A DNA stretch of 64,000 nt, taken from contig JAFFJZ010000007.1 of the NCBI GenBank assembly GCA_018340375.1, forward strand, positions 30,354,001 through 30,418,000. The letters are read 5' to 3'. Both the position numbers and the translations under genes were made by a program. Shown here piece by piece: positions 12,182-22,937 of this stretch. Numbering within the stretch: the stretch's first letter is position 1; each line of letters opens with the position of its first letter. The notes beneath the pieces are model-generated. The model saw only the letters and a list, made by a program, of their open reading frames with translations, was not told the DNA's origin and searched no databases. This DNA comes from Gonatopus flavifemur (lineage: Eukaryota > Arthropoda > Insecta > Hymenoptera > Dryinidae).

Positions 12182-12441
12182 CACAGTAAAAAAATTTTCG
12201 TCAAATTCAACACACAAGCGAATGTTAAGCATTTTTATTCACACTCAACGTGTGTTGATTCCAGGGTGACACTTATAAAGTGTTAATTTGAACTCGAATA
12301 ACATTTTAATGTGTTGAAAATGAATCGATCGAACAGCAATTGATCAGTGTGTTAAATGAACACACAAAAGTGTTAAATATTCAACACTTGAATTTTGACA
12401 CGTACTTCTTTTTTACACAATGACGGAATTTTTTTACTGTG
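12182..12441. mobile_element. MITE, CACAGTAAAAAAA ends, TA flanked
   Basis: 260 bp from cacagtaaaaaaattttcgt to tttttttactgtg, with TA at 12180-12181 and 12442-12443. The interior is rich in cacacttt / tgtgttaa words in both orientations. Non-coding. Confidence 0.8.
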
Positions 12442-12604
12442 TAGGATTACACTCCGTTCCAATAGTTCTCAATCCGGAATCGGATCAAACGGATTGAAAT
12501 TCAATCCAATTTACTCCAATTCCATCTAAAATTTCCACCGGAAGTATTTGCTCATAGTTGGTTATGAACGATTTGGCTGCTGCCACGCCGCTAGTATCAC
12601 CTCA

Positions 12605-12856
12605 AAGTGATACCAGCGACCCCTGGAGATGCAACCAGACCCATTGGTTAGAAAAGAACACAACTAAAATTATTCTGACAGATTATTCGAAAACAAAGGG
12701 ATGAAATTAAAATATCGCTCTGTACAGACCTTTTTCAATCAATAAAGATGGTCTGTATGAAGCGATATTTTCCTCTTATTGCTTTACTTTTGTATACTTT
12801 GTAAGAAAAGATTTGACTCGGGTTGCATCGTCAGGGGCCGCTGGTATCCCCTCAAA
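12605..12856. mobile_element. TIR element, GGGATACCAGCG-type terminus
   Basis: Left end 'aaagtgataccagcgacccc' and right end 'ggggccgctggtatcccctc' are inverted, followed inward by 'gatgcaacc'-like matches. It abuts the element ending at 12607, sharing the ctcaaag junction. A central stem (atatcgctctgtacagacc / ggtctgtatgaagcgatat) is present. Confidence 0.7.
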
Positions 12857-12863
12857 GGTGGGT

Positions 12864-13146
12864 ACCTTAGAGCATATACTACTGGAGCGAGCATCTAACC
12901 GAAAAAGTGGTTCCAGATATGTCGAGTGAAACAGATATAGAAGTCAGGACGATCTCTCTTTCTGGTTGATCTTCATTGGCTGCCCCAACGGAAAGTGTTA
13001 TTGATTCTGTTGTTACAATCAATCCAGAATAAGTAAAAAGAGAGCTCCTCCTGACTTTTATCGCCCTCTCTGTCCGCACATACGAGACCGTCTTGCAACA
13101 CTGTTTTGATATGGGATGCTCGCTCCAGTATTATATGCTCTAAGGT
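12864..13146. mobile_element. TIR element with 32-bp inverted ends
   Basis: The 32-bp ends (12864-12895 and 13115-13146) differ at one position; their core is 'actggagcgagcatc'. An 11-bp direct repeat aaggtgggtac occurs at both borders (12855-12865, 13142-13152). A piece of the same right end, split by the DD41D element, is found at 22430-22447 plus 24522-24532. Confidence 0.8.
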
Positions 13147-13508
13147 GGGTACTACCTGAAAACAACAGCGACGTGGCATTGGTATCACCATTTGTGTGGC
13201 AGTCCCGGCACTTACTGACCCATCTGTATAGTGGTTTTCCACTATTTTTAAGTGTTGTTCGAGCGAATGTCGATTCATTGTTGTGGATAGTATACGTTTT
13301 CCTTGACAACTGTGAAATTCCACAGCTCCATCTGTTGTACATGGAAAATAGTGCCTGATGCACCACAAAACCTTTTATTGAAAAATTTTGTAACAGGAAC
13401 ATTACATGAACACGCTTAAAACACATCAATCTTCTCTTTTAATACCAATATTAACTTCTTCTATTTTATTCATCTCAATTGACCCATCAATTCACTATAG
13501 TATAAACT

Positions 13509-13807
13509 AGGGGTGTGCGAGTAGTGATATTTTCGAGTCGAGTCGAGCCGAGTACTCGAAATTCACCGAGTACTCGAAACTTTCTCGAGTATCTGCTAGA
13601 TTTTCGATTAATCTATATGTGATAGTGGATAACGATCCCTTGTGCTCTCTAAGAATATTCTACCCTTTGCAAATGATGATTCATGATAATTCTAAGAAAA
13701 TCGACAAATTACTTGAAGATTATCGAGTAACTCGAGAATTTCGAGTAGTACAAAATACTCGATTCGACTCGAGAATACTTGAAAATTACGAGTACTCGCA
13801 CACACCT
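13509..13807. mobile_element. hAT-like MITE with AGGGGTGTGCGAG ends
   Basis: 299 bp. The left end aggggtgtgcgag matches the inverted right end aggtgtgtgcgag. The flanks agtataaact at 13499-13508 and 13808-13817 are identical, so the target duplication is 8-10 bp depending on where the end is set. A (c/t)aggggtgtgc terminus with an ~8-bp duplication fits the hAT superfamily. The interior is packed with gagtactcga and gagtcgag words, giving strong self-complementarity. Confidence 0.82.
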
Positions 13808-13850
13808 AGTATAAACTAATCTATAGTCACTAATCTATAGATATCTGCTA

Positions 13851-15341
13851 CAGAGGTGTGAAAATTATTAGAATAATTGTGATTTTGAAAACTGTTTCAA
13901 CTTTCCTGTCAGGGAATGCAATCATTTATGGAGTACTGGTTTTATCCCTTGATATAAATAGTTCTTAAACCCTCCATTTTTGAACGAAGGAATATTCCAT
14001 GATTACTATGTAACAATCTCATTTGTACAAAGTTCTTTTTCACTATGAGCATCTTCATATGTCTTTAAATAACTAACAATGTGCAATATTCTGATATTAA
14101 GAACTGGTGTTCCATTGTATAAAATTCATGTACACGACAAGGAATGATAGTTGAGTTACGATGAAACCAATAAAAATCCTGGTCGGAATTTGTTGTTAAC
14201 TATTGTAAATTCCCAGCGGGTATCTATCGTCACATACTGTTTAGTTTGAGATCGAGGTGTTGAGATCATTGGAGTGAAAAAAAGATTGGAAAGAAACATT
14301 GTTATAATAATCAACTCAGAAATGGAAGGATGAAAAACTATTATATCAACAAGACAAAATAGTACTTCACAGATAAATGCATAGGGTGAGGCCGGATAAT
14401 ATGCCACACTTAATGTTCCAACAAAAATATTTTCTAAATGTCAAATATTATAGAAACAAAAATAATACCATTTGAAAGTATAATTAATAATGTTTATTGG
14501 ATTAGCATCACAGCTTCAGGGTTCTCATAGCTGAGCGGTGAAATCGAAATTCCCAAAACTCTCCAAAGTGGCGTTTTACCCCCTATGTGTGGGTAAAATG
14601 CCATAAGCGTTGGGCTAATGACTTGAATGAGAATAAATGATCGAAAATCTATGGAAATCAATAATTATAAGAAATCCTTAAAAAATATAACATAAATGTA
14701 TAATATAGACACATATTGTAGAATATTGGTGTGAAAAAGTGAAATTATCAACTATTACAAAGAATATTCAAATGACATTGAAATATCACACTTGGAGGAA
14801 TTTGACGTTACATTTTTGCTAAATCTGCATTGTTTAATTTGTTTTAGGGGTAATTGACACCAGTGGCATAGTGGCATATTACCAAAATTAAAAACTGGCA
14901 TTTACCCCCTATACACAAAAAAATCATGATTAGGAATTTTTCTACGCCGTTAATGATATTCTTAATGGTTTGTGGAATTATAATATTTGTTAGATGGGAT
15001 AATTTGTCATCATTCATCTTTGAATTATAAATTAATAAACATTAACGAACAATTCACTTTTGAAGTACAGCATAAAATTACATGAGGACATTGTGTTTTC
15101 AACTTACGTCAATTTCTCGAATAAACAAAAACATGCAAACAAATAACTGTTGTCATATGGATGCCAGCACTAAAATGAACAAATTAACGTATTCCTAAAA
15201 AATATCTGTGTATTGAACATGAAATTATCGAAAAGTGGCATATTACCCGAGGTGGCATATTACCCGGCCTTACCCTAATCTGAGACGAAAGTCGGAGTTA
15301 TTTTGGAAATAACAATTATTCTAATAATTTTCACACCTCTG
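13851..15341. mobile_element. 1.5-kb TA-flanked non-autonomous element
   Basis: 30-bp perfect inverted ends start cagaggtgtgaaaattatta, with TA at 13849-13850 and 15342-15343. Nearly 900 bp of the interior is a second element (14384-15275); without it the host element is about 600 bp. No transposase motif was seen. The TA duplication suggests a Tc1/mariner-like source. Confidence 0.85.
14384..15275. mobile_element. Nested TA-flanked element with GGGTRAGGCCGG ends
   Basis: The left end gggtgaggccggataatatg matches the inverted right end gggtaaggccgggtaatatg. TA lies at 14382-14383 and 15276-15277. The word (g)tggcatattacc recurs at both ends and inside (near 14870 and 15235), possibly as repeated transposase-binding sites. 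Non-coding, 892 bp. Confidence 0.82.
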
Positions 15342-15343
15342 TA

Positions 15344-16690
15344 ATAAATACAATTCGAAAACTCAGTATTTCAAAGAATGTTACCAAGAAAAAAAACATT
15401 TTGTAGTTTTCAAGAAAAAAAGACGATTTTGATCAAGTATAAATCACAAGATCTTCAACATTTTATAGAACAATTGATTCAAAATATCTGATTTTCTAAT
15501 TGCTCCTTCGGGATTATCATCAAACGAGGAATATTTACATATCTAACATGAGCGGCTAACACGACTGGTAATAAATAAGGTTTAGGAGCTTGAAGTGTCA
15601 GTCTCTAACAAAGTTTCACTGAGAAGGATTTGAAGTGAGATGTCGTAATCTATAAATTTTGCATTATTAATGATGCCATGGAAGTTGGATGGATGTGTAC
15701 GAAACAAAGTATATATAATATACAAAATCAATTGAACAAGTATTTCCGATAAATCTCACCATCAGCGAAAATCGAATGATGTCAATCAAAATATGGATCG
15801 AGCTTTCATAATTATATAGTATTCTTAAATTATGATTTTTATATACGAATATTCGAATAATGAAAATATAAATATTGATTTCAATGCATGTTAGATGAAA
15901 AGTAAAATTCTGTGTTAGGAGTATAATGTATTCCATCAGAAATTCAACTTTGAGTTATATGCATATTGTGTGGATTGTTGATCTTCATTCATTCTCATCA
16001 GTGGTGGAAACACCCTGATGGTCGTCACGGCTGACCAGTTATCGTGTCGAACCACTTTTGCTATGTACGACAATATATAATTGGGTCATCGGTACAATGC
16101 ATCGCGTTGCCTCCGTCCGATGCTTTGTTGAATCTTTATTGGATAAAACAATTTTAATCGAAAAATTATTCTGTATGTTTGATATTATCACATAAAGAAA
16201 CCAGTATGTGATCAGATATCAGAATCTATTCATAAGGTAAAGGTAATTTCTCGTTTTTTAAATTCTTTTGAAATAGATTGTCTCACTTATTGTTCTGAAC
16301 ATGATATAAAACTGGAAATTTTGTGTCTTAAGAAATCATCGATGATAATATCAGTGGAAATAATTTATATATCACCGATGTGTGATTTGTTTAATGTTTA
16401 TTTTCGTATTTTGGTGCGTGTATATAGGTTGCATGTAGGAATATATGTGCATGTGAAGCACATTTACTAATCGCGACATTGAATAATGAATTTTGATTGA
16501 TCCGTTTATATCGACCGATGAACGTGTCGCGAAAGTGGATCTTATTCAGGTTCTACACCTGCGCGCATATCAATAATGTATAATGCGCAATGAAAGTCGG
16601 GAAGTTGTTCGATTTATAACAATTGAAGTTTTGAAATTCAAATTTTATTATTCCATTATGTACCAGATGAGAATAATAAAGCACTGGGGG
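15344..16690. other. No recognisable feature
   Basis: AT-rich DNA without recognised coding or repeat structure. The open frame at 15667-15936 is low-complexity I/Y/F-rich and unconvincing. Confidence 0.45.
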
Positions 16691-16870
16691 AAATAAAGCG
16701 TGCAGTTGAGCGTGCCAAAAGAGTATCTATGGAGTTGATTGAAAGTTGATAAAAAGTAAATGAGACGTAACAATAGCGTGTGAGAAGAGTGAGTTGGCGC
16801 TTCAGAGCGTGCATTAGAGAGTTATAAGAGCGTGCAATGAAGAGGACTAAATTTTCTAACATGACGTGTA

Positions 16871-18143
16871 ACACATGAGCTGAAAAGTCCCGGGCCTAAC
16901 AAAGAAAACCAGGGTTTTTTTTGTTGAAAATTAGCTTTATTCATTAACATAATTTCCATTAAGAACAACGCAATCATTCCAGCGCCGCTCTAACATTTCA
17001 ATACCCCTTTTGTAGAACGATTGATCTTTTGCTTCAAAATACGCCTCAGTTTCAGCTATAACCTCTTCATTCGAGCGAAATTTCTTACCGGCGAGCATTT
17101 TTTTTAGGTCTGCGAATAGCCAGTAGTCGCTGGGACTTAAATCTGGCGAATACGGTGGATGTGGAAGCAATTCGAAGTTCAATTCATGTAGTTTTGCCAT
17201 TGTTTTGATTGACTTGTGACACGGTGTGTTGTCTTGATAGAATGAAATTTTTTTCTTTGCCATATGCGGTCGTTTCTTTGCAATTTCGGCCTTCAAACGC
17301 TCCAACAATGCGATATAATATTCACTGTTAAATGATGAATATTACACCGCGCACATGCCAAAATACCGAGGCCATAACCTTTCCAGCCGATTGTTGTGCT
17401 TTCGGGCGCTTTGGACGAGGTTCACCAGGGGCTGTCCACTCAGATGACGATCGTTTTGATTCCGGAGTGGGGTGACGGATCCATGTTTCATCCATTGTAA
17501 CATATCGACGCAAAAATTTCGGCTTATTACGTTTAAACATGGCCAAACACTGTTCAGAAGCATCAACGCGTTCTTGTTTTTGGTCAATAGTGAGCAAACG
17601 CGGCATCCACTTTGAACAGAGCTTTCTCATACTTAAATGCTCATGTAATATGAAGCCAACACGTGCTTTTGATATTTTTACGTTGTCAGCTAACTCACGC
17701 AACTTCACTTTTCGATCATTCAAAACGATTTTGTGGATTTTTTTGATGTTCTCTGGTGTGACCGCCTCATTTGGACGTCCCCTGCGTTCTGCATCATCGG
17801 TGTCTCTACGACCACGTTTGAAGTCAGCTAACCAACGTTTTATTGTGGTTTCTGATGGAGCGGAGTCCCCATAACACTTTTCAAGCCATTGGTTCGCTTG
17901 AACGGTATTTCTTTCCCATCAAGAAGCAGTGTAAAATTAAAACACGAAATTGTTTTTGATCCATTGTTTTAAAAATAACAAAAGTAGCGTCACTTTTAGT
18001 ACACTAACTCACAAACTAATGAATAGAATATTATGAAATTTTGACAGCTGTCTTTTGAAGGTTAGTACTAATTGAAAAACAGGTGAATGCAGTGAAATTC
18101 GCGTCATCTATGTGTTAGGCTCGGGACTTTTCAGCCCATGTGT
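16871..18143 (-). mobile_element. mariner, irritans (Himar1-like) type
   Basis: 1273 bp, the usual mariner length. The 30-bp TIRs (left acacatgagctgaaaagtcc, right the inverted acacatgggctgaaaagtcc) differ at two positions. TA duplication at 16869-16870 and 18144-18145. The transposase lies on the minus strand and is broken. Confidence 0.93.
16937..17964 (-). pseudogene. irritans-type mariner transposase, broken
   Basis: The start (ATG at 17962-17964) opens MDQKQFRVLILHCFL, matching the N-terminal helix-turn-helix region of Himar1-type transposases. About 18 codons later one extra A in 'ggaaagaaatacc' shifts the frame. The frame then runs through TIKRW, GRPNEAVTPENIKKIH and the first catalytic aspartate in VTMDETW. 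Near 17310-17330 an internal deletion, about nine codons judged from the family, shifts the frame again after GVIFI. The last part (16937-17308) holds the second aspartate in FYQDN and the third in LSPSDYWLF, 34 residues apart, which is the DD34D signature of mariner. The family length is near 345 residues. With two frame lesions no working enzyme is expected. It is flanked only by its own TIRs. Confidence 0.93.
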
Positions 18144-18560
18144 TAAAGAGCGTGCATAGAGCTTTTTCAATTCCGCGCATTCAACGTATCAGGAGCGTGC
18201 AAAAGATTTCTTATTTTCATTCTTGGTTGTAATTATCATTTTATGGTTTTGGTTGAAAAAACACATCCATTCTATCTCATGTAATGCAACTAGAACATGT
18301 GAAAAAGGCAAAATTTTGATGGATGTGGCGAGAACCAATTGGTTTGTTTAATCAGGGTGAGCCTTCCCTGAGGTAAATATTTCATTAAATGGAATTGATA
18401 ACAGAATATTTGAATACAATTCGCTTATATTCGATTTTTGAAGCTTCAGATTTGAATTGCTCTGAATTCCAAGTGTTCTCCAACTCCAGAATTTGTCAGT
18501 GGAGGATTGAAACTTGTATAATTCTAGGGGCATTGGGAGGAATGTATTTGCATTCATTCT

Positions 18561-18985
18561 GAGTTTTTTTATTAGGGCGGAGATGAGGTTAGCTAGATTT
18601 GAACATAATTAACATTGATTGTATCTGACTCTCATCAGGAAAACTAATCCAAGTCTGATGAGATTTTGAAAGGCTCGCCTTGTTAGAGCCGCAACAAGGT
18701 TCATGTTTTCCGAATTGGACCATGATTGCCCTCAATGTCCCTCGTCTGATAAACTGATCAAGGCCGAGCAAGGTGGAGTGAGGCTTTTCTTATTAGGACG
18801 CAAATCAGGTTAGTCACATCCGGACCTGACTGAAATTATCCGCATCCTGTTCCAATCCGAAAAAAACTGATTACACCCGGATAAGACTGACTGAGGTTTT
18901 GCTTATTAGAGCATGAGTTAGTTTAGTCACATTCGGACTTGATTCAAATTATCTGCATCCGGCCTCAATCTGGAAAACGGATCAG
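18561..18985. repeat. Degenerate direct repeats, ~113-bp unit
   Basis: The block 'gaggcttttcttattagga...gttagtcacatccggacctga...aattatccgcatcc' at about 18780-18860 recurs with many substitutions at about 18893-18975. A more diverged version begins near 18561. No coding capacity seen. Confidence 0.55.
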
Positions 18986-19112
18986 GGCTGGATACATCGT
19001 TATAGGATCAACTCCGTTACAACTAACATCAGGTTACCCTCATTCGTTCCGGATGTGTAATCCACGATAGGTTTCTACCTACATGGACCTGGTCAGGTTC
19101 AGATATGAAGCT

Positions 19113-19220
19113 CCATATGGGACAACCCGTTTCACAGCCAGATCCGGTCCATATGGGACGGCCCATTTCACAGCCAGATCCGGTCCATATGGGACGTCCC
19201 ATTTCACAGCCAGATCCGGT
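19113..19220 (+). repeat. 36-bp minisatellite, three copies
   Basis: Three head-to-tail 36-bp units start at 19113, 19149 and 19185 (ccatatgggac...ttcacagccagatccggt). They differ mainly in the three or four bases after 'gggac'. Because 36 is a multiple of three, an open frame from 19083 reads PYGTxxFTARSG three times. That is a by-product of the period and is not evidence of a protein. Confidence 0.9.
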
Positions 19221-19685
19221 CCGCGTTATTTTGGGGCTGGCCGTATAGGAACTTCTGTTCGGAATGTGGTATGAACCTCATAAACGTTTCGTGTTTGAAA
19301 TACATCTTTTAGAGAATTAATGTGTCTAAAAGATATCTTTTAGACACGGAATGTGTATGAGGAATTTTTTTTCACAAACTCTTTCACGTTCTCAGTAACG
19401 TAAGTGTACCAGTGTCTGACCCTGTACCAGTAACTGACACTTTATGTATAAATACAATTTAATAAGCCAAGTTTTGATTATTTCTCAAATTTCTATGTGT
19501 CAAAACTTGCGGGAAGTTTTGAAAAATTGAATTTGATTGAATGTTTGACAAATGATAAATTTTTGGCTCATTACATTGAGTTGATATACGAAGGGTCAGC
19601 TACTCGTGCAGGGTCAGGCTTCGGTGCAATTACCTTAGTGCGCTGCCATCGCAACCACAGCTAAGCGTCCAATTTTATGACAATA

Positions 19686-19848
19686 CCCTGGCGATAATGA
19701 AGCGTGCTCTAAGCGTGGGTATCCGCCAAGCTACTCTTCAGAGGTTGGCTATCTCTTTTCGAATATGTCGTGTGGAAAGAGATAGATAACCTCTAAACAG
19801 TAATTTGGTGGATATCCACGCTTAGAGTACGCTTCATTTTTGCCAGGG
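19686..19848. mobile_element. Palindromic MITE, CCCTGGC ends, TA flanked
   Basis: 163 bp. The left arm ccctggcgataatgaagcgt pairs with the right arm ending acgcttcatttttgccaggg; further pairs are gctctaagcgtgg and agaggttggctatctcttt. TA at 19684-19685 and 19849-19850. 'caattttatga' occurs just outside both ends. Confidence 0.82.
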
Positions 19849-19854
19849 TACCGC

Positions 19855-20090
19855 AATTTTATGAATATATTCTCAAATATGACTAATCAAATATTCGATA
19901 AAATTGATCAAATATCAATATTCATAAAATATTTCACAATTATGAACATATGTAATATATTTAATAATTGTCAACAATTATTTTATGAATATTACTGAAC
20001 ATTTGACTAATGTGATCGAATATTTGATTGATGATGTGTAAGAATATATTTGATAACTGTTACCAGCCTTTTTTTCAATGTAGGGCGTAT
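19855..20090. repeat. AT-rich stretch with repeated GAATATTT/AAATATTC words
   Basis: Dense inverted and direct aatattc/gaatatt words, ending near 'tttttcaatgta'. Possibly a decayed MITE; ends not resolved. Confidence 0.4.
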
Positions 20091-20329
20091 TGACGGTTGA
20101 ATGCATATAAGAAATTTGAGTGTGCTGCTGATCAATTTTTCCTACGCCTTCGCTGCACTGGAAGAAAGAATTTTATTATTACTTGTACCCTTCAGGATTT
20201 ATCATCTTTCAAAGTACAAAGACTTAGAGAAATCATCATGAAAAAACTGTGCTAGAAATTAAATTTCTCACACAGATTATAAACATCCTTTTGAGATATA
20301 CAAAAAGTCAATAGTCGCTGGGGGTTATA

Positions 20330-20581
20330 CACTGAAAAAAAAATTTATTCCAGTCAAATAAATATTTATTTGTCCTGTACCAAAGAAATATTTATTAGAA
20401 TTAACAAAATATTCTTTGGAACCAAAATAATTTATTTGAATTAAATAGATGGTTTCAATCGTTTATTTGATTCCAATAAATTATTTTGGTTCCAAAGAAT
20501 ACTTTGTTAATTCTAATGAATATTTCTTTGGTACAGGACAAATAAATATTTATTTCACTGGAATAAATTTTGTTTTCAGTG
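20330..20581. mobile_element. Palindromic MITE, CACTGAAAAAAAA ends, TA flanked
   Basis: 252 bp, nearly a complete palindrome: 'aataaatatttatttgtcct', 'accaaagaaatatttatt' and 'ggaaccaaaataattt' each recur inverted in mirror order. TA at 20328-20329 and 20582-20583. A half-length relative lies at 50768-50889. Confidence 0.88.
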
Positions 20582-20583
20582 TA

Positions 20584-22428
20584 TTAGGATAGCAACGACT
20601 TTTTGCCAAGATCTGACGGCAGCTTCAGCAATTTGCACATAGAATATTACAATTCGGTGGAGTTTTAATACGCGACCCACCAAATCAGCAAGTCAATTAG
20701 CCTTAGATAGATATATTGTTCTACTTATCAGTTAATATAAATAGGTTTTTGGTGCAGTAATCCGTCTTGGGCTTTGGAACAGAAAAGAAAAAGTTCTGTA
20801 GTCCGAGATCAGTCTACGAATCTTTTATACATGTACATGTTTATATCGATGTGGTACTTCTACGGCTTTCGGATACATCTTTTCTGCTCGACAATTTTTG
20901 TACGACCACTCTATTTCCACTGTTTCGTATTCGTTCGCTATCATCGCGTAGCTTTCTGCTTATTTCCATTCTTCCCTCACTGAGCGTTTCGACTTTAGTT
21001 CATACATATCAATGTATTTCAATTTCTCATACGACTATCGCATGAATACAGGGTGTATCATAATTCTCGACCTGGATTTTGTGGTTGCAATTTTCAAAAG
21101 AAAACAAACAATGTTTGTCTGTAACAGAATTCCCTTTGAAGGTTTGGTTTTTGAAATATGGACATTTTTTAACTCTTCAAAAAATCAAAATATCTACAAA
21201 TGGTGCGATTCACAACTTTGAATTGAACTCTTTCAGGAGCACATTTATCTGTGGTACTTAGGGAAAAGTAGGGACCCTTCGTACGGTTTTTACATTTTTT
21301 ATGTTTTTGAATCAATTATTTGATCGAAAATTCAAGTGATTGTATTTATCAACAAAACATGTATCTAGGTTCAATGCGGAAAAATTACCAGTGGATTACA
21401 TCTCATATTTATTAATTAATAACAACCTGGAGTCAATTCGAAATTCGTATGAATGTTTCCCACTTATGGGGTAATTTCGGACACTATGGAATAATATTGT
21501 ACAATGAATTCAAACTACAAATAAATCATGAAAAATTTTCATTTGACAATAAAACTAACAGTTATATTAGTTAAGGGTGTCCCCTGGTCGATTTTTTCAC
21601 TAGGAAACTACTAGATCGTTTCAACCATTTCACGTCCATTTGCAAGAGCTACCTTAATGACTGTCTGTGACCGTGCACTTGGCTGCTGCAGCTGAATTAT
21701 TTTTCCCGTGCACTTATGTAAATGAAATGGACGATTTACATCAGGCATTTCAGATAATTCGATTTTCATTCAGTCCCATACAATTGAATTTCCTTTAGTT
21801 TCACAATCGTTGGAGACACTATAATAACAAAACATTCTCTCACACGGGAAAGAATGATGTGGTTGATATTTGGATAGCTAAAAATTAGCTGTAGTAACTA
21901 TTTTTTAGCTTTGGTAACAAAAGTTATCGCTACAGGAGCTAAAATCTAGAAATTCAGAAGAATTCATAAAAAATTCTTATTGAACTGATTGTGTTCTTTA
22001 CGAATTATTCAAGAATTCTCCTGAGACTGCGGTGCTGTGAGGGTATGTAAATATCAAGTACACGAAATAGCTACCACAGCTATATACAAGTTTCGCTATC
22101 TTCGTATCATTCAAATGTTTATTCATTTCGACTGTATTTCGATTTGAGAAAGCTTCTTCATCGTTCATTATGATTCAACCCCTACTTCGAATACGGTCTG
22201 TTACTGCAAAGAACTCATCTTTCATCGAACGTCAAAACGCACTCAAGTGATTCATCGTAGCGCAACAAAAGTACAGAACAGATTCCGTAACGATGATTTT
22301 CATTTCCATTTAATTCGTATATACCTCGTCTATCAGATTCCGTTAATATTTCAGTTAAATACATACGTTGAATGACCGCTACACTGCTCATTACACACGT
22401 AATGACTACCACACTGCTCCGTAGCCTT
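20584..22428. other. No recognisable gene; weak AGCT-rich repeat near 21850-22100
   Basis: Short open frames only. Around 21850-22100 'agctaaaaattagctg' and related words recur, resembling the small palindrome at 9831-9918. Confidence 0.4.
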
Positions 22429-22447
22429 TGCTCGCTCCAGTAGCATA

Positions 22448-22823
22448 TACAGGGTGTCCCATTTTAATCTGTCACTTAGAATATCTCGAAAACGAATAGA
22501 TTCAGAAGAAAATGTTCCGGGAAAAAAATGTAAGAATCTGAGGGGGACATCCGATGGTGAACTTGGCTTTGACCTCAGATCCCACTTTCAAGGTCATTCT
22601 GAGGTCAACTCATGTTTTTTAAATGGAATCCCCTATTTTTTACTACCGGTTTAGATTCTACGCTAAAAAACAAGGAACTTTTGTCTCAAACGTTTTTTCG
22701 AAATCCCCATAGATGGCGCTCTAATTGATGAGAAAATGAGAACTCTCAAACCCTCGGATTGTATTGTGTCTAACATAATGCTCAACTCTTGAGTGTTTCT
22801 CATCTCCCGGAAATTGCCGTCGG
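22448..22823 (+). repeat. Left terminal inverted repeat of the DD41D element
   Basis: Matches 24144-24519 inverted without net length difference; includes gggggacatccgatggtg and gatggcgctctaattgatga. Confidence 0.93.
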
Positions 22824-22937
22824 CATCAGCGTTACCCAATGTGCACCACGAGGAGGTTGCGCGATCGGACTTTACACATCATTGTGGCCCTGAAAAGGGC
22901 CGATTGTCTGAACTGGAGATGTATCTTCGGAGACGCA

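Larger units (their letters stand above)
10298..12607. mobile_element. 2.3-kb non-autonomous TIR element hosting nested insertions
   Basis: The ends are inverted repeats of about 60 bp that share 'gcggcgtggcagcag' followed by 'caaatcgttyat' (left arm 10298-10356, right arm ending 12607). No transposase frame is visible inside. The interior carries a duplicated 100-bp segment, a piggyBac-like MITE, a CCC...GGG MITE and a CAC-terminus MITE, so much of its length is later insertion. Its terminus (agaggatactcgcgg / gaggtgatactagcgg) resembles those of the elements at 12605, 39487 and 48026. Confidence 0.7.
16697..18201 (+). repeat. Cluster of GAGCGTGCA words, split by a mariner
   Basis: GAGCGTGCA or a one-base variant occurs near 16697, 16708, 16774, 16805, 16829, 18149 and 18193. 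Excluding the mariner at 16871-18143 this is seven copies in about 235 bp, irregularly spaced. It looks like a degenerate short-unit array into which the mariner jumped. Confidence 0.6.

Noticed and set aside
17539..17874. 111-codon plus-strand open frame
   Set aside because: It is the antisense shadow of the minus-strand mariner transposase.
19083..19274. Small repetitive protein gene
   Set aside because: The 12-residue repeat follows from the 36-bp minisatellite period.
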